Positions 11,796-23,084 are shown, counted from the first letter of the stretch. The stretch is DNA of 64,000 nt from Caprella mutica (GCA_947561585.1 CANNZV010001592.1:124001-188000); one strand, 5' to 3'. Made by a program: numbers and translations. The notes: generated by a model not told the origin, from the letters alone.

Positions 11796-12263
11796 TTTAC
11801 AGACTCGAAACAAACTACAAGGGAGAAAATGGGAATCTTATCAGTTTTATTTTACTTTTTAGAATAATGTTGAAGGTATTCATAGCTCACACTGATTATG
11901 ATATTGAGTAGTAACTTGCATTCTTCTTACTTGACGTGTCAACAGAAAATCTAATTAAAATAGTAATTCAGTATTTAAATTGTATTGATAAGGAAAAGTC
12001 AGAATGCTTTTTCATTCGATAGAACTTAGTGGAAAATCCTGCTCTATCATTAAATAATATATTTAAACAATGTCAATAATTCTAATTCTTGAACGGGAAT
12101 CGACCGACTCTATTGGTGAACCAAACTTGTATCGAACTGAATTAGGTAACTAAAAAAAATACTCTCATATATTCAGGAGATGAAATTCCAGTCTATAATG
12201 CTAATTTCGTTCTTAAACTTAGATTTTAAAATATCATTTAATGATTTAATTCTTTTCTTTCAG
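11796..12263 (+). other. Probable intron sequence
   Basis: AT-rich sequence that ends in a good acceptor tract (TTTAATTCTTTTCTTTCAG, ending at 12263). It probably belongs to an intron of the membrane-protein gene. No other feature seen. Confidence 0.5.
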
Positions 12264-12376
12264 GACCAGCAGATGGAAAACTGAAACCAGACGCAGAAGA
12301 ACGACTTCGATTTTACTACGAAAACACCTGAAGAGATGAGAAAAAACATCGATTGGTTATTAGGGAATAGTTCACA

Positions 12377-15300
12377 ATGACGAGAATTTTGTATTTAGCA
12401 CTCGTCGCTTCTTCCTTTTTATCCGTGGTTGCCTTTGTCGATGACAAAGGAGCTAATAGATACAGGAGAAGTGACTTCACCGAGTTGAACACCATTGAGA
12501 CTGATTTGGTAGATGATGCCTCCAAACTTGATGATGAATTGATCAAATTATCACCTGAGAATCTAAGGGAGTCAAAGGCTGCGGCGCTTATGGAGCAGCC
12601 GTATGAAGAGGAAGAAATGGAATCGAAAAAAGAAGTGACTGATGCTTCCAGTCCCATCAATGAAATAGTTATGAATGTGCCACCAACAGCTAGTGGCTCA
12701 TCTTTCCCCAATGAGGGACAACCTTCCGTAGCCACTGGGACATCTTGGTTAGCTTTGTTCCTACTGAATGGACGTGGACTAGTTTGGACTACAGTTAACC
12801 TCATCCTTCTCGTGCTGACTGTATTAGTCGCGTTGTTTTCCCTGTATCGTTTAGTAGGACTGAGATCTTGCACTTTTCTCGTTCCTAGAACTCTCTACCT
12901 CCTCATTCTATTGTTGTGCTTCTTTGCGGCAGCTATAACCAGTGTCCACTTGAGTCACTGGGTGTTTGGTGGAGTGGAGGGCTTGCCTCTGTTCCTCACT
13001 CTGCTTCTCACACACACTCCAACACCTTGCATCACGGCTGCAGTGGTGATGGTCCTACACAGGAACCTAATGGCCGCTAGACTTCCATGGCCTGTGACGT
13101 CTCAGACTTTGGGAATAGTGTCCACAGTGTTGATATTATCGAGTGTGGTTGGTGACATCATCGTAGCTGCTCTCCATAACACTCCTCTGTTAATAACAAT
13201 CAGAGTCACTTTGACAGCCTTAGCTCTACTTCCTCTCTTGCTCTTCATGCTGAGGTTTGCGAAAATAGTAGAGGTGTCTAAGGTACTCAATAGAGAATTT
13301 AATGGAGAGTTGAAACTCATGGTTCCTGCACCAAGAGAAGAGCAAGAGCAGAATGCTGTGCGAACTTTGCTACGGGACATTCTCAAGAGCTGGGCCACTC
13401 TTTTGCTCTTTGCCTGCATGTTCTCCATAGTGATGTGGACGTGCAACTTGAGTATTTCGGTGTTCTTCACAGTTTCCAAAGTCCCAATTTGGATGTGGTG
13501 GGTGTTTCACATCATTAATTGTCTCAGTCAGATTACCGTGATTGTGCTCTTGATCATTGCCTGCGTTATCACCCAAAGTAACCATCAGAACCAAAACATC
13601 CTGAGTAGAATGTTTCTCATTCCTTCTGACGCGCTAGTCACTCCTTCTGCACCTGTTACTGATCGCAGGAGTTTCGTTTATGAGAGAGTCTCCTATTCAA
13701 GTGGACAGGAAAGTTCACAGCGAACATCCTCCTCTCAAAACGACACTGATGAAACTGAGGTTAGAACTGCTCCTGGTGGAAATAACGATCCTAATTACAA
13801 CAGGCCTCGTGTGACGCTACAACGGTCTGCAACTTTCAATTGCGCCCCTAGGGGTCCTGCCCCTTACTATGGTCCAATGTACTCCAATTACGGTGGATAC
13901 CCACCTTTGCTACCACCTGATAACAGAGTTGGTTCATATTCTCACATTCCAGGTCATTATGGTCCGATACGGATGCCAATGAACCAACCGCCATTGCTGC
14001 AAGATGAAAGCGGATTTGTACGCATGAACATCTCTCCCTCTGGGCCCTATCACATACAACCTGATCCATCACAGCAGCAAATGTTCATGCTTCCACATAA
14101 CCAGCATCAAATGATGTTGGCAAACCCTTCTGTAGATATCGAGTACAACAGTTTACGCCGTTTTCCCCGTCACCATCAAAATAGGTATCTTCCTTCCAAT
14201 CAGGGAGGTGGTGACTATGGGCATGCCGGTGGTAGTAAAATGGGGCCCTATGGGGTAATGAGACATCAACCACAAACAATAAGCAGAACTCAATCTCCTC
14301 TTGTTCAATCTCCGGCCACTACTCCTGTATCCCCTTACCACGCACTACATCTTCCCATCAGTTCAGCCAATCTATATAACTCACAAGGCATCCCGTATTC
14401 CGTTCCTAATAATGAAGGACGTCCTCTCCCCAGCATCCCTGCTTTGCCTTCTCGCGGTGGTAGCTTCAGAAACCACTACTCACCAGTCAGTCCAACCCAC
14501 CAACCATCATTCACCACCAGTCCAACCCACCAACCATCATTCACCACCAGTCCACTTTCTTCCCCCCATGCCAATTCCCCCACAACAGTCAAATCCATTG
14601 GCTTTCCCCCACCCCCTCCTACATCTCCTGTACCTGTAGAGGAACCAAACGGGGATGTTAATGGTCCTATAAATGAGAAAAAAGAGAAGCTCTATGGAAG
14701 TGCTCCTCCTATTGTCCCTAGTAGGAACGGAAGCGTCCTCAGCATTCCACAGAATCAAGCAGAACTGCAAATACACCAATCCGAGAAATCCCTGGAAAAT
14801 ACAGTCAGGGATATTTTGCTCAACAGTAACAAACCTGTCATTAAATCAAACAGACGACCCTTAGAGTCTAACGGGAGATTTTCACGCCATCGCCCAGTGT
14901 ACCCGTACAATGGCCACGGGTCGTACGGAAACTTCAACGGACAAATGTTTGCCGATGATATTCGAAATGTTAGGCCTGATATGAATGGAAGTCATTCCTT
15001 CATTCCAATGAATGACATCAACAGTATTGATCACGCTTTGACTGATGATGAAGGATTGAGTGACAGAAATCCAGGATCTGGATTGCGCCGAAACCATTCG
15101 ACTGCTGGATGTTATCGACCCAGAAACGATATTAAAGATTCCTATTGTCAAACAGATGATGAAGATCTGAGTAACAGCAAGTACTCATCTTTTCGGCGTA
15201 GAGATATGCAACAAAAGCCATCTAGCTGGTATGGCACGTGGGCGGGACGGAAGAAGCCGAAAAATGGAGCGTACAGTATAGATCCCAGTGCTGATAACAA

Positions 15301-15679
15301 AGATAGAGCAGTTGATAAGAAGCTTTCTGCCAGCAGGGCCTCTCTTCTCAGTCTTTACAGCAAGTTAAAGAGCCGCAAAGATTCCAAAGGCGTCAAGACG
15401 GATAGCGGTGGTGACAGTACGGAAAAAGACGAAGTTAGTCAGGCTTCTGAGGAAATGACTCCTACGCCCAGTGAAGGGACCTCCATAGCTCCTTCTCAAG
15501 AAGAGGAAGAAAGCACTTTAGAAGATGCTTTGGATGAAATATTAGAGCCTAAGGAACCCAATGCAGACTGGACGATGGACATTCTGAGCAGTAGCTCCGT
15601 TCTCTCCGACTTCTATAAACTGAAAGAAAAACCCGACAGACCTCCTCCCTTACCAGAACTGTCTGAAGTTGATGCTTAG
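12377..15679 (+). CDS. Seven-pass membrane protein with long proline-rich tail
   Basis: Encodes 1,100 residues in one exon. The exon has an acceptor at 12263|12264, and an in-frame TAG sits just upstream of the ATG (TAG TTC ACA ATG), so the start is well fixed. Residues 1-21 form a signal peptide, about 30-120 are acidic and probably extracellular, and seven hydrophobic segments lie near 136-158, 172-190, 202-226, 243-266, 271-293, 337-358 and 372-398. The remaining 700 residues are low-complexity cytoplasmic tail rich in Pro, Ser, Asn and Tyr, with a short duplication (SPTHQPSFTT twice near 715) and a poly-proline run. Architecture (signal, acidic region, 7TM block, proline-rich tail) resembles proline-rich transmembrane proteins of the PRRT3/4 type, but that is a tentative match from layout. 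A receptor or adhesion role is possible; I assign no function. Confidence 0.88.
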   Translation: MTRILYLALVASSFLSVVAFVDDKGANRYRRSDFTELNTIETDLVDDASKLDDELIKLSPENLRESKAAALMEQPYEEEEMESKKEVTDASSPINEIVMNVPPTASGSSFPNEGQPSVATGTSWLALFLLNGRGLVWTTVNLILLVLTVLVALFSLYRLVGLRSCTFLVPRTLYLLILLLCFFAAAITSVHLSHWVFGGVEGLPLFLTLLLTHTPTPCITAAVVMVLHRNLMAARLPWPVTSQTLGIVSTVLILSSVVGDIIVAALHNTPLLITIRVTLTALALLPLLLFMLRFAKIVEVSKVLNREFNGELKLMVPAPREEQEQNAVRTLLRDILKSWATLLLFACMFSIVMWTCNLSISVFFTVSKVPIWMWWVFHIINCLSQITVIVLLIIACVITQSNHQNQNILSRMFLIPSDALVTPSAPVTDRRSFVYERVSYSSGQESSQRTSSSQNDTDETEVRTAPGGNNDPNYNRPRVTLQRSATFNCAPRGPAPYYGPMYSNYGGYPPLLPPDNRVGSYSHIPGHYGPIRMPMNQPPLLQDESGFVRMNISPSGPYHIQPDPSQQQMFMLPHNQHQMMLANPSVDIEYNSLRRFPRHHQNRYLPSNQGGGDYGHAGGSKMGPYGVMRHQPQTISRTQSPLVQSPATTPVSPYHALHLPISSANLYNSQGIPYSVPNNEGRPLPSIPALPSRGGSFRNHYSPVSPTHQPSFTTSPTHQPSFTTSPLSSPHANSPTTVKSIGFPPPPPTSPVPVEEPNGDVNGPINEKKEKLYGSAPPIVPSRNGSVLSIPQNQAELQIHQSEKSLENTVRDILLNSNKPVIKSNRRPLESNGRFSRHRPVYPYNGHGSYGNFNGQMFADDIRNVRPDMNGSHSFIPMNDINSIDHALTDDEGLSDRNPGSGLRRNHSTAGCYRPRNDIKDSYCQTDDEDLSNSKYSSFRRRDMQQKPSSWYGTWAGRKKPKNGAYSIDPSADNKDRAVDKKLSASRASLLSLYSKLKSRKDSKGVKTDSGGDSTEKDEVSQASEEMTPTPSEGTSIAPSQEEEESTLEDALDEILEPKEPNADWTMDILSSSSVLSDFYKLKEKPDRPPPLPELSEVDA

Positions 15680-16460
15680 CTACGATTTTAATAACTATCG
15701 AACAAATAGTCTAGTTCCAAATTACTATTTACTCATGTAGTCGTTCAGTTTTAATATTACCGAGTGATTAATAATAGTTACTATAAAAACTCTGCGTAAA
15801 CGTTCATACCACTATAAGCCTTGCCCTGTAATAACTATAAGTGCCTTAGTACACTGGCCTTAAATATTGTGATTTCCTGCCTACATGACACTTTAAATAA
15901 CATTTTATAAAAAAAAAAGCATTGATATTTCTAACAAAACTTTAAATCCATTTGCAAAATACAGTCTTTCGGTATATTTTCTGCTGCAGAAAATAAGATG
16001 TGTTCAAATTTGTATTATTAATTTATGGTTAATTTAATGCCGTTGATTATTTTTAATCTAAGTATCTACTTTTTCCTACCTATTTTAAAACTTTTATTAT
16101 CATCATCGTCTTGCTTTACTATTTTAACTGTACAATTAATTTTCCTATGATTTTTAATTTCGCTCTAAATAAGAATTTAAATGAGTCTGATTTTAAATGT
16201 ACTGATTTATAACTCAGTTTTGTTGTAGCTACTTTTGACTTTTGTATTCTCTTAATACCTTCCTTCCTTTTTATTCTATTTGATGTATTCCTTGAATATT
16301 TTCTTTAGTTATTACTGGTTTTTATTTGTATTTACCTGAAAATAATGTAAATAACTAGTTTTAAATAATATAAATAGGCATTAATAACTAGCTACTGCCT
16401 TTCAATCAAAAAAGATTGTAATATTTGTATCAATTAGAATAAATTTTTGTTAAATTAGGA
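15680..16460 (+). other. 3' UTR of the membrane-protein gene
   Basis: AT-rich non-coding sequence between the TAG at 15677 and a polyadenylation signal AATAAA at 16438-16443, followed within about 20 bases by an A-run. I take this as the transcript's 3' end. It includes the word CATCATCGTC and T-rich tracts but no clear conserved element. Confidence 0.65.
16438..16443 (+). terminator. Polyadenylation signal AATAAA
   Basis: AATAAA followed 17 bases later by a run of A. It is the best-placed signal downstream of the 1,100-residue reading frame. Confidence 0.6.
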
Positions 16461-16728
16461 AAAAAAAAAAGATAAGTGCGATATATATTATTACCATTAT
16501 TTTTTTTTCAAATTATTTTATAGGAAACAATTAATGTGTATCTACGTTTTTAAATTTTGTGATAGGTTTTCATTTCCTTCTATTATTGCCTTTGGTTTCC
16601 AAGTATATGTCAAGCACCCACTAAATTAATTAATTTCATTATTTGAGAGAAATGACTGTAAACATGGACATAAAACGATGTAGCTAGCTACTCTTGTTCA
16701 TCGCTTTCAAAAACAATTCTCATAACTA

Positions 16729-16893
16729 GGGTTGTGACAATATGCTCTTAAAAATCATAGATTTTAAGAATATCACAGACGAAATGGAATGGTGTCGAAT
16801 ACTATACACCGCTGGTGTAGAACCATTCAATACTCCTCAAGTCTCTCTGTCTATAATATTTTCTATGGTTTTAAAAGCATATTGTCACAACCC
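16729..16893. mobile_element. TA-target MITE (GGGTTGTGACAATATGC ends), copy 1
   Basis: 165 bp flanked by TA, with inverted ends GGGTTGTGACAATATGC and GCATATTGTCACAACCC. The interior holds GGTGTAGAACCATTCAATAC, found inverted in the copy at 18046. A 93-codon open frame across it (from 16742) is explained by the element. Confidence 0.9.
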
Positions 16894-16959
16894 TACTGAT
16901 AACCATAGGTGTTGTTTTTACCAGGTTGATTGTCTTCCTATAGACTATATTTTCGGAGT

Positions 16960-17105
16960 AGCTTTTCTACATCCATGTGCACCGTCACTGTTGAAGGTAG
17001 GTGACTGTTTCCCGGCAATTTAAATGTTCATCCTCAGAAGTTCCTTGTATTTATTTTCTCCTGAACCATGTGGCCTTTCGTTCTGAACTAAACTTTTCAC
17101 TAAAT
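16960..17105 (+). repeat. SINE-like dispersed repeat, diverged copy
   Basis: Carries TTCCTTGTATTTATTTTCTC, CATGTGGCCTTTCGTTCTGA and CACTGTTGAAGGTAGGTGACTG, matching in order the copies at 9640, 29205, 33940 and 38870. More decayed than those. Confidence 0.45.
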
Positions 17106-17126
17106 TGAGTATTTTATAATTCTGTT

Positions 17127-17393
17127 AGTACATGTTTAGACTCGTTAGAACGTGTTAAGACTTGTTAAGACTCGTTAGAACAGGTTTAGGCATGTTATAA
17201 CGTGTTTAGACTCGTTAGAACGTGTCTAGACTCGTTAGAACGTGTTAAGACTCGTTAGAACAGGTTTAGGCATGTAATAACGTGTTTAGACTCGTTAGAA
17301 CGTGTCTAGACTCGTTAGAACGTGTCTAGACTCGTTAGAACGTGTTTAGACTCGTTAAAACAGGTTTAGGCATGATAGAACAGGTCTGAACGT
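17127..17393. repeat. Minisatellite, 20-bp unit
   Basis: About 13 copies of GTTAGAACGTGTTTAGACTC with variants (GTCTAGACTC, CAGGTTTAGGCAT). The CAGGTTTAGGCAT variant recurs at roughly 80-110 bp spacing, hinting at a higher-order unit. Confidence 0.93.
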
Positions 17394-18045
17394 TAAAAAA
17401 TGATTCGCACAAAAAAAGTACAGTCTTCCACAGAAGAATTCCTCATTTGTACAGCTATTTATAAGTAATTTAAGTGAGTGTAAATGTTTTGATGTAAAAT
17501 TAATACTTCTAGACACCAAAGTACCAATTCTCAATGAAAGTGTAAATATATTTTTTCTACTTATGTCCATGTTTTATAATAAAATGAAGACTAGTCAGTG
17601 TTTTTGGACTTTTATTTTCACGTTATATAAATAAACCTACAATTTTTGAGATTGAAAAAACCCAATTGTTGCTCAGATATATTTATTCCAATATATATAT
17701 ATATATATATTTATCTAGACAATATATAATTAAATACATAAAATTTTACCTGACATTTGGACTCTCAGAAATATTTCAAAACACATAAAATTTGTTTTAA
17801 TTCTTCCACACAATACTGTATCTGAAGTTATTGTATAATTTCCATCAATACACACATTAGCATCAACAAAACACAGAATTAAAATACATCACAGACGCAA
17901 ATCAAATGTCCAACATTGATAAATATTTATAGAAATAACCATTAAACCATCTACACTGGCAATGTGGAACTGTGAAGAAGGTGATAGGAAAATGGTGAAG
18001 TGATGGGATTTTAAATGCCTGCCTAAAATAAAATGCTGAAAAATA
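17394..18045. other. Intergenic, no gene seen
   Basis: Includes a (TA)n run at 17692-17710 and AT-rich DNA. It may include the 3' UTR of the HIG1 gene transcribed leftward from 18490, but I could not pick one convincing polyadenylation signal. Confidence 0.4.
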
Positions 18046-18191
18046 AGGTTGCGACAATATGCTTTCACAGATGCTGAAAATATTATAGACCGAGAGAATT
18101 AAAGAGTATTGAATGGTTCTACACCAGCGGTATATAGTATTGGATACCATTTCATTTAGTCTGTCAATTTTAAAGCATATTGTCATAACCC
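18046..18191. mobile_element. TA-target MITE (GGGTTGTGACAATATGC ends), copy 2
   Basis: 146 bp with TA on both sides and ends AGGTTGCGACAATATGC and GCATATTGTCATAACCC. The interior is inverted relative to the copy at 16729 (GAATGGTTCTACACCAGCGG), so the two lie in opposite orientation 1.15 kb apart. Confidence 0.88.
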
Positions 18192-18489
18192 TACTGATAA
18201 TGTACACTAAGAGTCATATAAGCTTCTGTGTATGTTGTATATGATGCCATGTGTATCAAATAGTTGAATTGTACGTGTGATCAATTGGCAAAAAATTCAA
18301 AGAAACATAAATTGGTCTATGACAGAAAAGAATATTTATAGCAAAAATCTGCTCTTTTCTGGAATATTTTGGCCATAGCTTCAATTTGGCATCACCATAC
18401 ATCATTTACCAATCCCATCACTGTTCTGTTTTTATGTACAATAGCCAGTAACACGGACTATAAATTGAATGCCTAAATCAGTACCAAAT

Positions 18490-19160
18490 TCACGGCTTCT
18501 TCTCGCCGTTGTACCAAGGTCTGAAGTGATTGGTGTACAGTTGGTGAACCAGTCCAATAGTCATGGCCCCAACGACTGCTGTTTGGGCATAGACACGAGT
18601 GTGGATGAGATGGAGACCCAGGCCGTGCTTACGGTTCTTGATAGTGTAGAGACCGTAGCCGACTATGCCAACCCAACCGGCCATACCTGGTGGTGAGAGA
18701 TTGAAACTAATAAACTATCACAAAATATAGTAGGACTTTACTAACTATTTGTCCAGCAATATCTGAAATTAGAGAGTAGCTAATTATAATATATTACAGT
18801 AGAGTAGGTTCGAAATTCCAGACATTTCCACATTTTTGGAGAAGTATGAAAAATGTAGATATTAATTAATATTCATTTTTTATTTTAAATGGTATCCATG
18901 ATACCTACATGTATCATGGATACAGATTAAAGTTAAATAGAAATTATATACTTTTTATTAAGTGTCCAAAAATGTGGAACCATCCAATAACTCAAAACTT
19001 ACCATAAGTTTAATTTTCATTAGAGTAAATTAAATAAAAACAAGAGCACCATCTTACCAAGTCCCATTACTGGATTATCCCTTATTTTCTTCATCATTCT
19101 ACTCCCCTCTTCTGCAGGAGATTGTTCAAAAACATCTGAAGGAGGAGGAGCAACAGCCAT
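18490..19160 (-). CDS. HIGD1A: HIG1 domain protein (HIGD1A-like), two coding exons
   Basis: Coding exons are 19058-19160 and 18490-18686, joined across a 371-bp intron with GTAAG donor and CCACCAG acceptor; the split codon is Gly (G|GT). The product is 99 residues. Residues 1-34 are soluble (MAVAPPPSDVF..), the HIG1 domain covers about 18-95, with two hydrophobic helices near 36-50 (MAGWVGIVGYGLYTI) and 67-85 (YAQTAVVGAMTIGLVHQLY) joined by the family loop GLHLIHTRV. HIG1 proteins are small inner-mitochondrial-membrane proteins that associate with cytochrome oxidase and respiratory supercomplexes and are often hypoxia-responsive. A further acceptor (TTTCTTTCAG) 13 bases upstream of the ATG implies a 5' UTR exon at higher coordinates, not located. 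The length fits the family. The symbol denotes the family, not proven orthology. Confidence 0.93.
18807..19003. mobile_element. Palindromic MITE inside the HIG1 intron
   Basis: About 197 of the 371 intron bases. Ends are GGTTCGAAATTCCAGACATT and CCAATAACTCAAAACTTACC, inner arms TTCCACATTTTTGGA and CCAAAAATGTGGAA, and the centre is GGTATCCATGATACC..GGTATCATGGATAC-like. Same family as 1420, 6520, 9782 and 11145. Confidence 0.85.
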
Positions 19161-19173
19161 TGTGATGGGTCCA

Positions 19174-20012
19174 CTGAAAGAAAATTAATTATTAGTAAAA
19201 TGTTAGAGGTATTATATGAACCTGATGAGAAAATATCTAACTGATGAACCAGAAAAGAAGACATACACTAGAAGAAAAAAAAAAAAAGAGTATATCCATT
19301 CAATAATAATTTTTGACAGTTTACCAATTTTACATTTCCAAAAAGAAACTTTACTAATTGTAATGCTTGTAGATATTTTAAAATTGGTCTGTGTACATTA
19401 TGACAACATTTGAAATTAAAAGAAAACTGTATCATACAGAGATCCTTTCTTTGATAGTACATGGTGGGAAATTAAAATTAGATATAGTATAGATAGGTAT
19501 TAATTAGGCATTCTAACAATTTCATTATGGATATAGGACAGTTGTCCATTCTAAAGATTATTAAGGCTAAGCTGCTAACAGATGAATTAGCTAATGAAGT
19601 TAAATAATGTGGACTTTAAAGTTTTGATAACAGAATAATCTGACTAAATAAGTCAATAGGAGAAACTTATTTATCATAAGTTGATTAGGCAAGAGGATTA
19701 TTTTCAAAGTATAAGAATTTTTCCCCTACAGCTATAGACTACAATCATCGTAAATTAGGTATATTAATTAGAGAACAGTTTTGATAATTTCATCAGTTCA
19801 TAATGTACAATTATATTATAGCCACTTAACATAATTTAGTCTCAGACTCTAAGAATTTATTTGGAGAAAAGTAAAATTTGAATAGTCTATTTTGTGCAAT
19901 AATTCTAGCCTTAATATTTTTACTCTCCAATCTTGGATTTACTAATTTTGACTTATTTTCTTTCAATTTCACATTGTAACAAAGGAAGAAATTAGAGATG
20001 TCATCAATTTTT
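19174..20012. other. Probable first intron of the HIG1 gene
   Basis: AT-rich, no gene seen. It lies upstream of the HIG1 coding start and downstream of its undiscovered 5' UTR exon, so it is probably intron. Holds a short poly-A run at about 19276. Confidence 0.4.
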
Positions 20013-20077
20013 AACATCTACTAGACTACCTACCTGTAGTAGTCTACTAGACTACCTGTAGTAGTCTAGTAGATGTT
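20013..20077. repeat. Hairpin / nested palindrome
   Basis: 65-bp sequence opening AACATCTACTAGACTAC and closing with its reverse complement, with a second inner copy of the CTAGACTACCTGTAGTAGTC palindrome. It would fold as one long hairpin or as a double stem. Confidence 0.9.
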
Positions 20078-20211
20078 AGAGTGTATTTGGAGCACAGAAA
20101 CCCACTGACTTTTTTCAAAAAGCTGAAAAAAATCACCAGTATCTAAAAGCTGAGCAGTTCACCACAGTAGCTACATTCTATCAAATGGTCTCAACATAAA
20201 TGACCGTTAGA

Positions 20212-20277
20212 TAGTTTGCTGCATCCGCTAGTTTGTTGTACAGCACACTTCACGATTCTTTAATGATTTGGCAGGGG
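20212..20277 (+). repeat. Conserved block copy 1
   Basis: Reads TAGTTTGCTGCATCCGCTAG, then TTGTACAGCACACTTCACGA, ending GGCAGGGG. Seven copies of this 65-nt block lie in the window in unrelated surroundings. Confidence 0.85.
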
Positions 20278-20737
20278 TTCTAACTGGTAAGTTTTTATTT
20301 ACACCTCAGACCAATAGTTTATAATTGTTAGCCCAGAAAATTATTAGTTTCCTTATTCTCTATTACAAATTAAACATCTCATTGGATTCAGGTACCTACC
20401 ATCAGGCATCAGAATAAATTTGATACTACAATTATCAAATTTACCCCAATTATCATAAATGATCATTCAAATTACCTATTTGATAATACAGTGGTGGGCA
20501 ATTTGGGCGCTGATCCACCAACATTTTACCAATTTAGCCACCAAAAAATAAATTAATGGTAACATAGGAATAAATAGCTAAAATTCCAGGATTTCTTCAT
20601 TTTCTTGGAAAACAGTTCCTACAGTCTGGCTAGAAATATAATACTAATTTTAAAGTGGAAAAAAGGATAAAATCAACCAACAAGTTGGTAGCCAGATAAT
20701 AAATTATGTCCAATTTTGAAACTCAGCATCCATGTTA

Positions 20738-21770
20738 CAGAGTATGTCAGTTAAAGCCAATTAATTGGCTTAGATTTCAAAAAGTCACAACTCAGATATG
20801 TCTAATTGGCTTTAAATTTTGAATTAATTCATATGTTCCCATGTTAATTTTGGCTTGAAACCTTCAAAAAAATGAGCCAAATTGGCTTGGATCAGAAATT
20901 TTGGCTTAAAAATTGGCTTACAATTTTCTGGCCTCTGAAACATGGCTCACCATTTTAATGGAGAATTTATGACAGTTATTAACTTATTTAGAGCCCTTAA
21001 ATTCAAAATTGCAAATGGTGAGAAAGAGAAATATCTAATTTTCTCCTATGCTACAATGTTATTTTGGAGAGAATTTATGATAATTTGACCATTTTCAAAA
21101 GAAATTTAAATTTGGTTTCTTAACTTTCATTTGAAGAGAGAGACAAATGGAGAGTTCATAAGCCACACTGTTTTTACTTGGGTTGGTTACCATTGCCGTT
21201 GGGCCGTTGGCCAAGTAATATAGTGTGGCTCGGAAACTCTGAATTTAACTCTCCATTTGTCTCTCCAAAAATAACCAAATTTCTCTCCAAAATAATCAAA
21301 TTATCATAAATTCTCTCCAAATTAACATTGTAGCATAGGAGAAAATTAGATATTTCTTGCCATTTGCAATTGAAGGACTCAAAATAACTGTTTCAAACTC
21401 GCCATTAAAATGGCGAGTTTGGACATGCTTTATTACCTGGGCCGTTGGTACAATAACTGGAATTATATCTGAAATACAGGCTGGAGTAAAAGGAGCTCAG
21501 TTCTCTAAATCACTAATTTTCATAATTAAACTCGGCTAAGTTTCACCCATGTTTCAGTGGCTGGAAATTTGTAAGCCAATTTGTGAGCCAAAATTTTGAA
21601 CAAATTCTAAGCCAAGCCAATTAGGCTCATTTTTAGAAGATTTCAAGCCAAAATTTGAAAATTAACATGGGAACATAGGAATTAATTCAAAAAATTTAAG
21701 CCAATTAGACATCTGAGTTTTGACCATTTCAAATCTAAGCCAATTAATTGGTCTTAACTAACATACTCTG
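20738..21770. mobile_element. 1-kb fold-back element
   Basis: Two inverted arms of several hundred bases: left CAGAGTATGTCAGTTAAAGC, CCAATTAATTGGCTTAGATT, GTTCCCATGTTAATTTTGGC; right carries their complements in reverse order, ending ACATACTCTG. The arms continue inward through GAGAGACAAATGGAGAGTT and meet near 21200 around GGGCCGTTGGCCAAG. No transposase was found. The left end is preceded by TA and the right end followed by CA, a possible worn TA duplication. Confidence 0.85.
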
Positions 21771-22446
21771 CAACATGGGGATCATAGAACATTGAATAAG
21801 AAGAAGTTCAGATCGAACGTGTACACAGTTGTAAAAATTCAACCAATCACGTCCATTGATCGCTGACGTCACTATAAACGCTCTCTCGAAAACAGTTTGA
21901 ACGTGCATTCTACCTCAGCTCATTATCTTTGCTGGGAGTCATATCTTCCTACCAAATTATGTACAGGATTATCTATATTCTATAGCCCAGCTACTAAGCA
22001 ATAATAAACTAATCTTCTTTACAACAAACACAAACTGACACCATTTCGGTTGTGATACGCATTCAAAATAATGGACTCAGAGTCTCAAACAGAACTGGTG
22101 AAACGAAGCCTCTGATTGGCTCTAGTTGAAGTGACGTCACTGTAAACGGCACTCAAGAGTAATATAATGGGATCCACACTTCTTCTATTCAATGTTCTGT
22201 GATGGGGATATACCCAGTCTGCAGAATATGGGAGATATTTGGGATATTCTCTCCCAACAATTTTGAATTATTTTCTATATTTACATTAATTTAGCTACAA
22301 ACACTTCTGAATTAATTCCTATATTTTCATTCATTTTGTTACGAACACCATATATCAGTAACAGTATCTAAAAGCTGAGCGGCGCACCACATTACAGCGC
22401 ACCACTGTGCATTCTATAAATGATTTCAACATAATTGTCTGTTATG

Positions 22447-22512
22447 TAGTTTGTTGTATCCGCTAGTTTGTTGTACTGCACATTTCATGATTGTGTAATA
22501 ACCTTGCAGGGG
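22447..22512 (+). repeat. Conserved block copy 2
   Basis: Reads TAGTTTGTTGTATCCGCTAG, then TTGTACTGCACATTTCATGA, ending TTGCAGGGG. It is preceded, as at 20138, by GTATCTAAAAGCTGAGC and a duplicated word GCGCACCAC, so copies 1 and 2 share a longer unit of about 170 bp. Confidence 0.88.
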
Positions 22513-22865
22513 AGTTGGGGGATACATCTAACTGAGAAGTCAGAACCTCACTGACTTCAGACAGAAAGTTTACAATAGTTACCCCATAAAATTATAATTA
22601 TTAAAGTTTTCGATGATAAATTTTATTTTCTATTCCAAATTAAACATCTTGATCAAAGAATTAAACTGTGTATGTAATATTAACATTGGTTTCAAGTACC
22701 ATCAGTCATAAATTTGATAGCCTACAACAATTATCATATTCACTCCATATATCTTTCTTCTTCTTTCAAATTACTTATCTAATAGAATGTACAGTGGTGC
22801 GCCGTAATCTGGAGCGCCGTACTGTGGTGCGCCGCTCCGCTTTAAGATGCGTATCTAATTTAGAG

Positions 22866-23084
22866 GCTGGAAAATTGTAAGCCAATTTTTGAACCAAAAT
22901 TTCACAAAAATTCTGAGCCAAGCCAATCTGGCTCATTTTTTGAAGATCTCAAGCCAAAATTAACATGGGAACATAAGAATTAAATTCAAAATTTTAAGCC
23001 AATTAGACTGTAGTCTAGTCTGTTAACATATCTGAGTTTTGACCTTTTGAAATCTAAGCCAATTAATTGGCCTCAACTGACATA
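22866..23084 (-). mobile_element. Single right arm of the fold-back element
   Basis: Matches the right arm of 20738-21770 in the same order (GTAAGCCAATTTTTGAACC, TTAACATGGGAACATAAG, AAGCCAATTAATTGGCC) and stops at GACATA where the next element is inserted. Confidence 0.8.

Noticed and set aside
11395..11911. Overlapping open frames in a purine-rich repeat
   Set aside because: Open in four or five frames because the GGAAGG-type repeat lacks stops; low-complexity translations only.
12316..15151. Open frames of 60-185 codons antisense to, or overlapping in other frames of, the membrane-protein gene
   Set aside because: Shadows of the 1,100-residue frame; no independent start context, splice sites or domain.
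16742..17023. A 93-codon + strand frame
   Set aside because: It covers the GGGTTGTGACAATATGC MITE and part of a SINE-like repeat; no coding similarity.
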